DNA of 64,000 bases from positions 352,348 to 416,347 of the forward strand of contig NZ_JAAAKV010000006.1 of assembly GCF_009905725.1 (NCBI RefSeq). Direction: 5' to 3'. Shown piece by piece: positions 8,982 through 17,375 of the stretch (the stretch's first letter is position 1; each line of letters starts with the position of its first letter). The notes beneath the pieces are model-generated. The model was not told where the DNA came from, did no database searches, and saw only the letters and a program-made list of their open reading frames with translations. This DNA comes from Emticicia sp. CRIBPO (GTDB lineage Bacteria > Bacteroidota > Bacteroidia > Cytophagales > Spirosomataceae). The position numbers were made by a program, and so were the translations under genes.

Positions 8982-9374
8982 CTAATCTGCCCTATAATTT
9001 TCAATATTCTTAAATCCTTTATACTTTTCTAAATACTTTCTATTTCCTTTAGACTGCAAATTTTCCAAAAACTGGTCTTCAAAATCAGCAATTGCAATTT
9101 CGTTTACAAGAAGTTTTTTTCTCCCACTTTCTAAATGTTGTAGCCCTTTTTCCGTTAATACTTGATAAATTATAAATACCATGAAAAAATCCCATTGATT
9201 GTATTTCTTATCAAAATTTTCTATCTCCACGACATGTTCAATTTCCAAGAAATCGTCTCTTAAAGATGTAATACACGTATGCATTTTATTTCCATATTCC
9301 AAATAATATTCTTGCTTCCATAAACCAATAATTGGATAGAAAATTTCCTCGAAAAACACCTCCGTTATATTCAT
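8982..9374 (-). CDS. Hypothetical protein, possible orphan immunity protein
   Basis: 130 residues, no signal peptide and no membrane segment, with acidic and aromatic residues throughout (for example YLEYGNKMHTC and YNQWDFFMVFIIYQVL). No family is recognised. The ATG at 9374 lies 4 bp past the stop of a short membrane-like frame (9378-9554), and the gene is followed by short overlapping remnants. Small, acidic, cytosolic proteins in such settings are often immunity proteins, but that is inference from context only. Confidence 0.5.
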   Translation of the reverse strand: MNITEVFFEEIFYPIIGLWKQEYYLEYGNKMHTCITSLRDDFLEIEHVVEIENFDKKYNQWDFFMVFIIYQVLTEKGLQHLESGRKKLLVNEIAIADFEDQFLENLQSKGNRKYLEKYKGFKNIENYRAD

Positions 9375-9377
9375 ATA

Positions 9378-9554
9378 TTAATGCCCGATAATTTTTCCAT
9401 TCAAATCCCTAGTAATTCTATTTCCTGTTGTTTTACTCACTTTACCAAAATCAGTTGTGTAAAATGGAAGTAATCCTATCACTATTGAACAAAGCCAGAT
9501 AATTAAATGAAAAAAACCAACAAATCCCCTCCAAAACCTTTCTCCGTATTGATT
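9378..9554 (-). pseudogene. Short open frame, probable remnant with one membrane helix
   Basis: The minus strand holds 58 open codons from a TGA to the stop at 9378. The translation has a hydrophobic stretch (GFFHLIIWLCSIVIGLLPF) then a polar tail ending SKTTGNRITRDLNGKIIGH. There is no ATG, GTG or TTG near its beginning. The next gene starts 4 bp after its stop, as in coupled toxin-immunity or operon pairs. It is best read as the C-terminal remnant of a larger gene. Confidence 0.3.
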
Positions 9555-9601
9555 TCATACCTACTTTTGCAGCCCTGATCATTTACGTATAAATATAAGC
9601 T

Positions 9602-10423
9602 ATGAAACTGTTTTTATCCCTGTTGAGTGCAGCAATTTTGTTTATTGGGTGTAAAAAAGAATCCGTTGAAAAGGAAGAACCCGCCGGAAAACTACTCAAG
9701 ACCATCACTTTTGATAACAATAATATCAGTTACTACTCTTTCGACTCTGTCATTTATGATTATGACAAACTCGGAAAACTTGTTAAACTTACACAATTCC
9801 GAAGGGATGACCTCTATACCAACCGTAAGACCGTACCGAAAAGATCCGCTACTTTTAACTACAACGCAGCAGGCCTGCTTGATAACATAGTATCTACAGA
9901 CTACCTGGATCAGATGGGGATGCGATACAAACTTGGCTACGACCAGAACAACAGCCTGTCAACGATCAGCTATACCGACAGTTCAAGATACGGCCGGACT
10001 TCCAACTATCAGAAAATCGTCAGAAGAACAGACAGCCTTATCGTAGAGCAGAATGGCTTCCCGATCATTATCTATAAAAAATCAAACGATAACCTCGTAT
10101 ACCGCAAAACCATTTTTGATGACAACTTCACCGAAATTAAAGATCATCAGATTAAGTTTCTCAGTCCCTACTATTTCTTTCCCGCCGGCATGCAGGAAAT
10201 TCTTTTCCTGACAGGCTTTCAAAGTGTCGGACGGTCGAATGCTTATGATCCTTTTACGCTGGACAAGCTCAGTAAGAATGTGCCTGGAAGCTATAAACCG
10301 ATGTATGGTTCTGTCAGCCCTCCTTTTGAATATACAGTCAACAAGCAATCCATGGTAACCTCATGTTACTCAGGCTCAGAAGATAAGAAAAGTTATATCA
10401 GACAAACGTTTTACTATGAATAA
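9602..10423 (+). CDS. YD-like lipoprotein, divergent copy 2
   Basis: 273-residue lipoprotein with a signal peptide ending LFIGC and Lys-Lys after the Cys. The mature part alternates Tyr/Asp-rich strands (VIYDYDKLGKLVKLTQF, ATFNYNAAGLLDNIVS) like YD repeats. It lacks the FS-YKNP motif of copies 1, 3 and 4 and ends differently (SYIRQTFYYE), so it is the outlier of the set. A TACTTTTG at 9562-9569 matches the Bacteroidota -7 element, but no good -33 element lies at the right distance. The function is unknown. Confidence 0.72.
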   Translation: MKLFLSLLSAAILFIGCKKESVEKEEPAGKLLKTITFDNNNISYYSFDSVIYDYDKLGKLVKLTQFRRDDLYTNRKTVPKRSATFNYNAAGLLDNIVSTDYLDQMGMRYKLGYDQNNSLSTISYTDSSRYGRTSNYQKIVRRTDSLIVEQNGFPIIIYKKSNDNLVYRKTIFDDNFTEIKDHQIKFLSPYYFFPAGMQEILFLTGFQSVGRSNAYDPFTLDKLSKNVPGSYKPMYGSVSPPFEYTVNKQSMVTSCYSGSEDKKSYIRQTFYYE

Positions 10424-10554
10424 GCCCTGAGTTTGGTTCCTTTCAGCAATCGGTTAAAATATTGGATCATTAAAAGCAACGGACAGTTCCAAAGGGTACG
10501 TGATCCGTCCGGATCATTATCAGAAAACCACTTAGATCAAAAAGATTACTCCCA

Positions 10555-11394
10555 ATGAAAAAACTTTTCCTAATCGCTGTAATTTGCCTTGCTGTTTCAT
10601 GCAAAAAAGAAAATACCAAACCGGATCCGGTTGAAGAAATTGTTCCGGAAAAACCTCAACCTAAGACATTAGTGAAAAAAATAAAGTTTCACAATGTTTC
10701 TGATAAAAAACAGCTCCTGGTTACCACTACGATTGAGCTTTTCTATAAGGAGAATACATCAATTGTCGAAAAAGCGACCAGGACAAGAACCAGTTTTTCA
10801 AGTGACGGCAAAATTACCAGTAGTTTTGAAGAAATCATGACTTTTAAACACAATGAGGACGATCTGATCCGAAGTTCAGTTTTTGCCCCAAATCCTCCTA
10901 ATTCTACCAGTGATCCGATTTTTTCTGAATATATTTACAAAGGAAAGCAGCTGGATTATTCCACAAATAGTGTCGGTTTTACTCAATACTATAAGTATGA
11001 CGCTAAAGGCAATATTGTTACAATCATCGCTAATAAAAACGAATATTACTACACCTATAATGACAGGACGCTTACTGAAGGGAAATATTATACCGACCGA
11101 GGTACTCATTTTTTTGAATTCTCAAAATATAAGAATCCACTTGCCAGTTTAGATCCCATAGTTGCCGGATTTGCCGGACTTATATTTTACGGCATGGTTA
11201 CTGATATGCCCCCTGTATATCTGCAAGCCAATTATCTTGCTTCCAAAACATATTCACCCACTCCCACCGGAGGCTCTTATAAAGTTGTATTCAGCGTCAT
11301 GGAATCAAAAAATGACTACCCATTGAAAGCAGAGGCTACCGGGTTTACGTCAAATCAGACGGCAGTTTTTGAATATGAATATCTGAACCTATAA
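10555..11394 (+). CDS. Paralogous YD-like lipoprotein, copy 3
   Basis: 279-residue lipoprotein (signal peptide to LAVSC, then Lys-Lys-Glu). It carries the family marks: YKYDAKGNIVTII, a tyrosine-rich strand, FEFSKYKNPLASLDP, then QANYLAS and a C-terminal FEYEYLNL. The order of blocks matches copies 1 and 4. The 131-bp spacer to copy 2 contains the short inverted repeat TGATCC-GTCC-GGATCA at 10501-10516. The function is unknown; probably outer-membrane or periplasmic. Confidence 0.75.
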   Translation: MKKLFLIAVICLAVSCKKENTKPDPVEEIVPEKPQPKTLVKKIKFHNVSDKKQLLVTTTIELFYKENTSIVEKATRTRTSFSSDGKITSSFEEIMTFKHNEDDLIRSSVFAPNPPNSTSDPIFSEYIYKGKQLDYSTNSVGFTQYYKYDAKGNIVTIIANKNEYYYTYNDRTLTEGKYYTDRGTHFFEFSKYKNPLASLDPIVAGFAGLIFYGMVTDMPPVYLQANYLASKTYSPTPTGGSYKVVFSVMESKNDYPLKAEATGFTSNQTAVFEYEYLNL

Positions 11395-11777
11395 ATCGCT
11401 GTAGATGTTTCAACTGCCCAGGTATGTTCACAAGGCTTTAGCCTGAGAAGCAGGAAGTAAAAGGATTCGTATCAAAAGCTGAAGGTTTCGCAATTTTCAT
11501 AGTTCATTCTGTGTCCACTCGATAAGTTTAGCTCCAAAAACTTCATAAAATTCCTTTGAATTAACACATTTCACTATTATTTTCGCCTAAATTTTCGTGA
11601 AAACTAGGCAGCTTTCCCTGTTACGTGCATTGATTAAGACAGTTGGCTTTTCTGATAAGTCGTATGTCCGGAAATATAATCCGGAATATATGTCTGACTT
11701 AACAAGCCCTTCATAAGACACAGAAGTTAAGATTCGTTTTTAGAAAATCTACCTCTACCATTAAACATATTATTTCC
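11395..11777. other. 383-bp intergenic stretch
   Basis: No intact gene. On the minus strand, 11497-11574 encodes about 25 residues (NSKEFYEVFGAKLIEWTQNE) that look like the tail of a protein, possibly of GNAT type, cut off by stops. A direct repeat of TCCGGAA-ATA lies near 11668-11690. No promoter matching the Bacteroidota consensus was found before the gene at 11778. Confidence 0.4.
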
Positions 11778-12608
11778 ATGGTCTCTAAAATAATCAACCT
11801 TTGTCCGACAGGCACTCAGTCCTCATCTGCTAACTCGCTCGCACCTATTTTCTATAATGAAATCATAGATGACGTTTTATCCTGTAATGAAGTCGGAATT
11901 ACACTTGTGCACCTCCACGCACGTGATGAAAGCGGAGCTAATACCTATAAAAAAGAAGTATTCCAGAGGATCATCGAGGGTATACAAAAATACGCTCCGG
12001 ACCTGGTCATCGGCGTCTCACTAAGCGGCCGGTATTTTGAAGACAGATCTTTACGTACCGAAGTTCTCAGTCTCAGGCCGGATATGGGCTCCCTGACGAT
12101 GTCCTCTTTAAATTTTCCGCTATCGGCTTCTGTCAATTCTCCCGAAACTATTTTGTGGCTGATTTCTGAAATGGAAAGGTATGGTGTTAATCCGGAAGTT
12201 GAATGTTTTGATTCCGGAATGCTTAACTATACAAAGTACCTGATCAGCAAAGACATCCTACCTGAAGATGTTTACATCAATATTATTCTTGGAAACCTGT
12301 TCAATGCCGGTACCGATGTAGCCACCATCAGTTCATTATTACAGAACGTTCCTCCTAAAGCGACAGTTTGTTTCGGAGGAATCGGTAAGGCCCAGCTAAA
12401 GGCAAATGTCACAGGTCTGATGGAAGGTGACGGAGTAAGGACAGGTCTGGAAGATAATTACTATTTTGAAGATAAAAAACTGGCCACTAACCTGCAGCTG
12501 GTCCAACGGATACACAGGATCATGAACGAATTGGGAATGAGTTATATGGATGCCGCAGTATTTAAAACCTTAGGATATGTCAATAAAAGACCTGTTTATA
12601 TTGGGTAA
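11778..12608 (+). CDS. BKACE family enzyme (DUF849, beta-keto acid cleavage enzyme-like)
   Basis: 276-residue TIM barrel of the BKACE family, whose characterised members condense a beta-keto acid with acetyl-CoA to give acetoacetate and a new CoA ester. The metal-site His-x-His is present (LVHLHARDESG near residue 47), as are the SLSGRYFEDR-type loop and the C-terminal RTGLEDNYYF block with its Glu. The usual GGHVR stretch before GLEDN reads GDGVR here, a departure from the consensus I know. It overlaps the next gene by 32 bp, so the two are translationally coupled. Its place in a glycan-modification cluster rather than amino acid catabolism is unusual; the substrate is unknown. Confidence 0.85.
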   Translation: MVSKIINLCPTGTQSSSANSLAPIFYNEIIDDVLSCNEVGITLVHLHARDESGANTYKKEVFQRIIEGIQKYAPDLVIGVSLSGRYFEDRSLRTEVLSLRPDMGSLTMSSLNFPLSASVNSPETILWLISEMERYGVNPEVECFDSGMLNYTKYLISKDILPEDVYINIILGNLFNAGTDVATISSLLQNVPPKATVCFGGIGKAQLKANVTGLMEGDGVRTGLEDNYYFEDKKLATNLQLVQRIHRIMNELGMSYMDAAVFKTLGYVNKRPVYIG

Positions 12609-13218
12609 AAGTGAAGCCACAATTACCATGATTTTAGATAACCTCGAATCATGCCAGAGCTTTCCCCGGATAAAAATCATCAATAACCTGGAACTGACTT
12701 TTGAAAAAGAATACAGGAATGAAAAATTCGATATAGAAATCCTCAAATCTTTCGAAGGACAAAATGAAGAAACCTCGTTCGTTCTGGGTGGGTTTCAGAC
12801 AGGTACAAAACGCCGGCTGTTTGAAAACTTTGGTTTAAGCCCTTCAAAATTTGCGACTATTATTCATGCTTCGTCATCTGTTTCGAGCACGGTAAAGCTG
12901 GGAAACGGGTGCCTGATCAACAGCCTGGTGTCCATAGCGGCGTGGTCGGAACTGGGAGATTTTGTTTCCGTGAACAGGAATGCTTCAGTGGGACACCACA
13001 CAGTTATTTCCGGCTTTGTTACTTTAAATCCCGGCTGCCATGTGGCTGGAAATGTATTTATAGGCGAAAATACCCAGATCGGGATGGGGGCTAACATTAT
13101 CGACGGCACTAAAATCGGCAGGAACAGCATCGTCGGAGCGGGTGCCCTGGTCACTAAAGATGTTCCGGATCATGTGATGGTTTATGGCTCTCCTGCTAAA
13201 GTAATTAAAGAAATCTGA
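12577..13218 (+). CDS. NeuD/PglD-like sugar acyltransferase
   Basis: 213 residues. The N-terminal 90 residues form a Rossmann-like PglD_N half, then a left-handed beta-helix of hexapeptide repeats (GNGCLINSLVSIAAWSELGD, then VSVNRNASVGHH, GCHVAGNVFIGE, TQIGMGANIIDG) and the closing VVGAGALVTKDVP-like cap (here IVGAGALVTKDVP). The GHH catalytic His region of NeuD/PglD acetyltransferases is visible. Expected role: transfer of an acyl group from acyl-CoA to an amino or hydroxyl group of a sugar. The ATG overlaps the BKACE gene by 32 bp, so a CoA ester made by that enzyme is a possible donor (inference). Confidence 0.85.
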   Translation: MSIKDLFILGKSEATITMILDNLESCQSFPRIKIINNLELTFEKEYRNEKFDIEILKSFEGQNEETSFVLGGFQTGTKRRLFENFGLSPSKFATIIHASSSVSSTVKLGNGCLINSLVSIAAWSELGDFVSVNRNASVGHHTVISGFVTLNPGCHVAGNVFIGENTQIGMGANIIDGTKIGRNSIVGAGALVTKDVPDHVMVYGSPAKVIKEI

Positions 13219-13219
13219 A

Positions 13220-13969
13220 ATGCTTCACATTGCAACACCGCTTTACAGGACACAATTTCTTGACCAGGTATATAATTCAATTCCTCGGCACGAAGATATT
13301 ATATGGCATATTTCAAAGAGTAAACATACTCCGGCTCTGACCAATGACTTTCTCAAAGACAAGCGGATCAGGGTATATGAAGTTGATTGCCTTGACTCAG
13401 ACACCGTCAAAAAAAGGAATGCCATTTTTGATCATATCAAAGACGGGTACTTCTTCCTGCTGGATGATGATACTGTTTTCCTTGATGAAGCCTATCTGAC
13501 TTACCGGGAATATGCAGATCAGGATTTCATCGGAATGGTGATCGGGAATCAGAAATATGGGGCCAGCAGCAGACTCTTCCCGACAGGACTCCCCCTCTCG
13601 CTGAGTTCTAACCCTGAGACATCTTTTATAGATTCAGGAATGGTAATTTGTCATCACTCTGTGCTTGAACACGTGAGATGGGCTTCAGAAAAATACTATG
13701 CAAATGATGTGAATTTCTGGTGTAAGTGTTACTCCCACTTTGGAAACAACGCTGTAAAAACAACCGGTCGTTTTATATCCTATTATAATCGTTTCGGTCC
13801 TAAAATCCGTATAAGGAAAAAGATATTTTCGATGAAAACGAGAATAGATATTCAAAATCCTTTTGTGGTAAAACTTTTTATCTATTTACACGCCCCTGTC
13901 AAATTATATAAAAAGGTCTTTTCAATTAAAACGTCAAATCTAAATACGTTTCCGCCGCGTTTGGATTGA
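13220..13969 (+). CDS. Glycosyltransferase (GT-A-like, DDD motif)
   Basis: 249 residues. The N-terminus LHIATPLYRTQFLDQVYNSI followed by a strand and a YFFLLDDDTVFL block near residue 78 fits a GT-A nucleotide-diphospho-sugar transferase, with the DDD as metal-binding DxD. A second region, DSGMVICHHSVLEHVRWAS, resembles the acceptor-side loop of GT43-like or small GT2-like enzymes. It has no signal peptide or membrane helix, and a basic C-terminal tail suggests peripheral membrane attachment. It starts one base after the NeuD-like stop. Confidence 0.75.
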   Translation: MLHIATPLYRTQFLDQVYNSIPRHEDIIWHISKSKHTPALTNDFLKDKRIRVYEVDCLDSDTVKKRNAIFDHIKDGYFFLLDDDTVFLDEAYLTYREYADQDFIGMVIGNQKYGASSRLFPTGLPLSLSSNPETSFIDSGMVICHHSVLEHVRWASEKYYANDVNFWCKCYSHFGNNAVKTTGRFISYYNRFGPKIRIRKKIFSMKTRIDIQNPFVVKLFIYLHAPVKLYKKVFSIKTSNLNTFPPRLD

Positions 13970-13999
13970 CTGAAATCCTTAAGTCTTTAAATTAACCTG

Positions 14000-14686
14000 A
14001 TGTTATTCAGAAACATAATGAGTCACTTAATCACTATATTAACAGATTACATTAAAGGAAAAAAAAGCCGTCACGGCAATAGCAAGAAGATTTTCTGTAT
14101 CGGAAGAAATAAAACCGGAACAACTTCTCTGAAACATTTCTTTGAGTCACGGGGCTATCCTGTTGGGAACCAGTCTAAAGCTGAAAAATTATTTCCTCAA
14201 TATAAAGCCGGAAACTTTCAGGCTATTATAGAATATTGTCATACAGCCCAGGTATTCCAGGACTGCCCGTTCTCCTATCCTGAAACTTACAAGTATCTTG
14301 ATCAGGCATTTCCGGGAAGTCAGTTTATTCTTACCCTCAGAGATTCTCCGGAACAATGGTATAATTCAGTGGTTAATTTTCGCCGGAAATGTTTTGGCTA
14401 TTTACCTGAAAAAAAAGATCTCCAAAGATCAAAGTATGCCTACAAAGGCTATTACTGGGATACACACAACTGGCTATACAATACGCCGGAGGATAATCTT
14501 TATCATCCGGAAATATTAAAAAATCATTACCTGGAATATAATCAGGAGATAATTAATTACTTTACCGGAAGAAATAATTTATTGGTTATCAATCTGGCCA
14601 ACCATGAGGATTATTACCGGTTATGTGATTTTATTGATTTACAACCTGAAAAAGAGGGCCATTTTCCCTGGAAAAATAAAACCTGA
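14000..14686 (+). CDS. PAPS-dependent sulfotransferase family protein
   Basis: 228 residues. The FCIGRNKTGTTSLKHFFESR block near residue 32 is the 5'-phosphosulfate-binding loop of PAPS sulfotransferases, and FILTLRDSPEQWYNSV near residue 113 is the 3'-phosphate-binding strand-helix. The rest matches the short Sulfotransfer_4-like group. An alternative ATG at 14018 would also keep the domain intact. Expected role: moving sulfate from PAPS to a carbohydrate or lipid hydroxyl. It lies between the glycosyltransferase (30 bp gap) and the flippase gene (5 bp gap), so it probably sulfates a surface glycan or its lipid-linked precursor. Confidence 0.82.
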   Translation: MLFRNIMSHLITILTDYIKGKKSRHGNSKKIFCIGRNKTGTTSLKHFFESRGYPVGNQSKAEKLFPQYKAGNFQAIIEYCHTAQVFQDCPFSYPETYKYLDQAFPGSQFILTLRDSPEQWYNSVVNFRRKCFGYLPEKKDLQRSKYAYKGYYWDTHNWLYNTPEDNLYHPEILKNHYLEYNQEIINYFTGRNNLLVINLANHEDYYRLCDFIDLQPEKEGHFPWKNKT

Positions 14687-14691
14687 TAAAA

Positions 14692-15507
14692 ATGTCTGAA
14701 ATCCCCGCTTCCATTATCATCGTATGTTTTTTGACGGCATTTATCAACTGGGTAAATGTGGTAATCATTTCTACCAGGATTGTCGGGGTTCAGACCAGAA
14801 AAGTGGCTTCATCAAATTCTGTTTTTAATATTATTGCCCTGGCAGCCAATGTAGCCGGTGCAACCCAGGCACCGCTTCTTGCGAAAACCATTGAGAAGAG
14901 CATCATAGAAGGTCACCAACCATATAATTTTCTTTTCAGACTCATTATATTCTCTGCGACAATCGGATCTATAGCTGGTGCCTTTTCAATTCCCAGTCTC
15001 CACAGAATTCTAAAAAAAGGAGTGGAGTCCCTTTACAGACAACAATCTGTACTTAAAGTCATTACAGCCTCTCTGCGTCCGTCGTCTTTTGCTAAAATAA
15101 AACAACACCTGGCGTTTCCTAACCGGGAGAACTTCAGGCGGCTGAGCTCCTACCAGGACATGCCTGTAAAACTATTGGTGATCAATATCCTGGTTTATGG
15201 CTTTATAACCATCAGCATCTTATCATGTTTATATGCCGGGTATTTAAACCCTCTGCTCAGGACCACCGCCCTTTCGCTCAACGGTGTGGCCCTTGGCCTG
15301 GGAACTTTGGGTATGATGCTTTTTATTGAACCTTTTAACTCGATCCTGGTTGACAAGGTCATCGACGGAGCTGTAACCGAAGGATACATGCGGAAGTATT
15401 TTGCCTTTGTAGCCATAGCCAGGGTTCTCGGAACGATCCTCGGCCAATTCCTTTTCATCCCGATGGCCCACGTCATCATTTTTATTGCGGAGATCATTAA
15501 GATCTGA
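14692..15507 (+). CDS. amj: Amj-type lipid II flippase (DUF2837)
   Basis: 271-residue polytopic membrane protein with about six helices. The start (PASIIIVCFLTAFINWVNVV, then STRIVGVQTRK and NVAGATQAPLLAKTIEK) and the C-terminal FIEPFNSILVDKVIDGAV region match the DUF2837 family. Bacillus Amj can replace MurJ as a lipid II flippase. The gene starts 5 bp after the sulfotransferase stop. Either it supplies general peptidoglycan precursor flipping or it flips a modified polyprenyl-linked glycan made by the cluster; the sequence cannot decide. Confidence 0.82.
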   Translation: MSEIPASIIIVCFLTAFINWVNVVIISTRIVGVQTRKVASSNSVFNIIALAANVAGATQAPLLAKTIEKSIIEGHQPYNFLFRLIIFSATIGSIAGAFSIPSLHRILKKGVESLYRQQSVLKVITASLRPSSFAKIKQHLAFPNRENFRRLSSYQDMPVKLLVINILVYGFITISILSCLYAGYLNPLLRTTALSLNGVALGLGTLGMMLFIEPFNSILVDKVIDGAVTEGYMRKYFAFVAIARVLGTILGQFLFIPMAHVIIFIAEIIKI

Positions 15508-15515
15508 AGACGCTG

Positions 15516-16232
15516 TTATATTTTATTTTCCAACTCCCTGAGAGTCTCGTCCACCCCCTCCCCACTCCAGAAAATAACCTTGTCATCGGTTTTGATCCGC
15601 AGGTATTTCCTGTGACTGGTGTCGACATACAGCCTTATGGTCTCCCGGTTCATGGTTTTGAAATCGCCCTTGAGGTATCTGCCCAGAGCAAAACCATTGC
15701 TACGCATTTTGATGGCCGGGATGGAATCTACGACGCCAATGCTATCAATTTTATCATAAGGAACTGACATATCGTACATACCTGTAAACTCCATTTCTTT
15801 TTCTCTGAAAACGATCTCCGTCTGCCGGGTGCCGGAATACATCATAACGGCAGTCCCAACGGCGATGCAAAGCAACAACGCAGCCACAGCATAATTAACC
15901 CAAGTCTTTTTCCGGGATGCGGGGGATTGGTTAAACCGGGTACTGAAGGCGACGAATCCTGCAAAACTCAGCAGCACCAAAAATATAAAGAACATACCAG
16001 CCACCTCCGGCCCGACCGTGTATTGAAGCAGTAGAAACACAGTAAGCAGACCTACCCCGAGCACCTGGAAGAAACGTTTAAAGAATTTCAGATATCCTGT
16101 CAGGTCAAACAAATCTCTTTCTGCTTCCGGCATGGTATTATATCCCGAAAGCAGGTATTTAGCGTTATCAGCCGTGACAGAAAATGAAATAAGAATAAAA
16201 AGGAGTGAAGTGATGGTGACAGTGATCAGCAT
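15516..16232 (-). CDS. Membrane protein, DUF3784/PH-like
   Basis: 238 residues with about four transmembrane helices: one at the N-terminus, two at 55-95 and one near 110-130. A cytosolic or periplasmic C-terminal half follows that resembles a bacterial PH-like domain (FREKEMEFTGMYDMSVPYDKIDSIGVVD, then YLRIKTDDKVIFWSG; both typical strands). The LLSGYNTMPEAERDLFD segment after the first helix matches the DUF3784 signature. It is convergent with the flippase gene, with 8 bp between stops. The function is unknown. Confidence 0.65.
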   Translation of the reverse strand: MLITVTITSLLFILISFSVTADNAKYLLSGYNTMPEAERDLFDLTGYLKFFKRFFQVLGVGLLTVFLLLQYTVGPEVAGMFFIFLVLLSFAGFVAFSTRFNQSPASRKKTWVNYAVAALLLCIAVGTAVMMYSGTRQTEIVFREKEMEFTGMYDMSVPYDKIDSIGVVDSIPAIKMRSNGFALGRYLKGDFKTMNRETIRLYVDTSHRKYLRIKTDDKVIFWSGEGVDETLRELENKI

Positions 16233-16433
16233 GTTTTAAGGGATGGTTGATTAAAGAACCAATATAAAAACATCTCCGTCGTTTGCAAAACGATCACTAT
16301 GTAAATTCGATCCATGTATTTCATAAACCTGAATAAAACAAACTGAAAAACCTGCCAACAAGATCATCGTGCAACCGTGAGTGGTGTGGTTTTATTATTT
16401 CCTGACCGTTAAATCAGTTTTTCGTTTACACAC

Positions 16434-16464
16434 TTGCACACCATTATAAAATGCTTTACCTTGG
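16434..16464 (+). promoter_or_regulatory. Bacteroidota-type promoter for lipoprotein copy 4
   Basis: TTG at 16434-16436, a 20-nt spacer, then TACCTTGG at 16457-16464, one base off the TAnnTTTG consensus. The start codon is 40 bp further on. Confidence 0.5.
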
Positions 16465-16503
16465 AGCATATTTCATTTGTAACACATTAATACCTTTACT
16501 GTT

Positions 16504-17328
16504 ATGAAAAAAATTCTTTTGGCTTCCGCCCTGATTTTCGCCTTTTATTCATGTAAAAAAGAAGAGGCTGATCCTATCCAGAACCAGGAAGACCAGGTAC
16601 AACTGAGCAAAGTAAAATCAAGCCTGTTAAACAAAAACGGGATTAAAGTTTCCAGTTCTGAATATGAGTTGATTTATGACGCCACTGGCAAAAAAGTGGA
16701 GAAAGTGAACAAGAAATACGAATTGTTTACCCAAACCGGTCAGCTTTCAGACACACAGTCGGGGTCTTTCCTGATCGACTACAAAACCGGCAATACTGCA
16801 AAAGGTATCCAGGTTTTACCGGGTGACCCGTCCAAGCCTTATATCACCGCTGCAAAATACAATTTTGTTTATGCAGGTGAAACTCTGGATTCCTACCAGA
16901 TAGAAGGTTCTACCACCGTGTCTTTTGTCTACAATGAGACCGGTAATATCGTAAAACGTAAATCAGGCACTTCGGAAAACACCTACACTTATCAGAACAA
17001 TACCCTGACCTACTCAGGTGGTGCCAAGTTTGAGTTCAGTGAGTTCAAAAACCCACTTTCGACGATGGATAAAGGCTTAGCGATTGTTTTAGGGCCTGAG
17101 TTCTATGCAGGAAACTCTGAGGCGGTTAATTTTTATGCGAAATTTCCGGCGAAGTTTACAGACCCGGGTACATCATCAAACAATCCGCCATCTCCGGCTA
17201 ATTTCGACTTTAAGGTTACTGACTCTAAAAGCAACTATCCTTTAAGAGCCCAGATCGTTAAAACCCAGGAATTAAATCCGGGAAATGCATTGACAACTGT
17301 CATCGAATACGAATATAAGAATCTGTAA
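16504..17328 (+). CDS. Paralogous YD-like lipoprotein, copy 4
   Basis: 274-residue lipoprotein (signal peptide to AFYSC, then Lys-Lys-Glu-Glu). It shares the block order of copies 1 and 3: FVYNETGNIVKRKSG, a tyrosine strand, FEFSEFKNPLSTMDKG, and a C-terminal IEYEYKNL. It is separated from the other copies by the glycan cluster at 11778-15507, so the paralogues flank that cluster. It has its own promoter and a strong terminator. The function is unknown. Confidence 0.76.
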   Translation: MKKILLASALIFAFYSCKKEEADPIQNQEDQVQLSKVKSSLLNKNGIKVSSSEYELIYDATGKKVEKVNKKYELFTQTGQLSDTQSGSFLIDYKTGNTAKGIQVLPGDPSKPYITAAKYNFVYAGETLDSYQIEGSTTVSFVYNETGNIVKRKSGTSENTYTYQNNTLTYSGGAKFEFSEFKNPLSTMDKGLAIVLGPEFYAGNSEAVNFYAKFPAKFTDPGTSSNNPPSPANFDFKVTDSKSNYPLRAQIVKTQELNPGNALTTVIEYEYKNL

Positions 17329-17337
17329 GATCCCAAA

Positions 17338-17375
17338 CCCGGGTTTCAGCATATCACTGAAGCCCGGGATTTTTC
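17338..17375. terminator. Intrinsic terminator, bidirectional
   Basis: Stem CCCGGGTTTCAG / CTGAAGCCCGGG with a 7-nt loop, followed on the plus strand by a T-rich tract. It ends lipoprotein copy 4 and overlaps the stop of the minus-strand gene at 17374. Confidence 0.85.
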
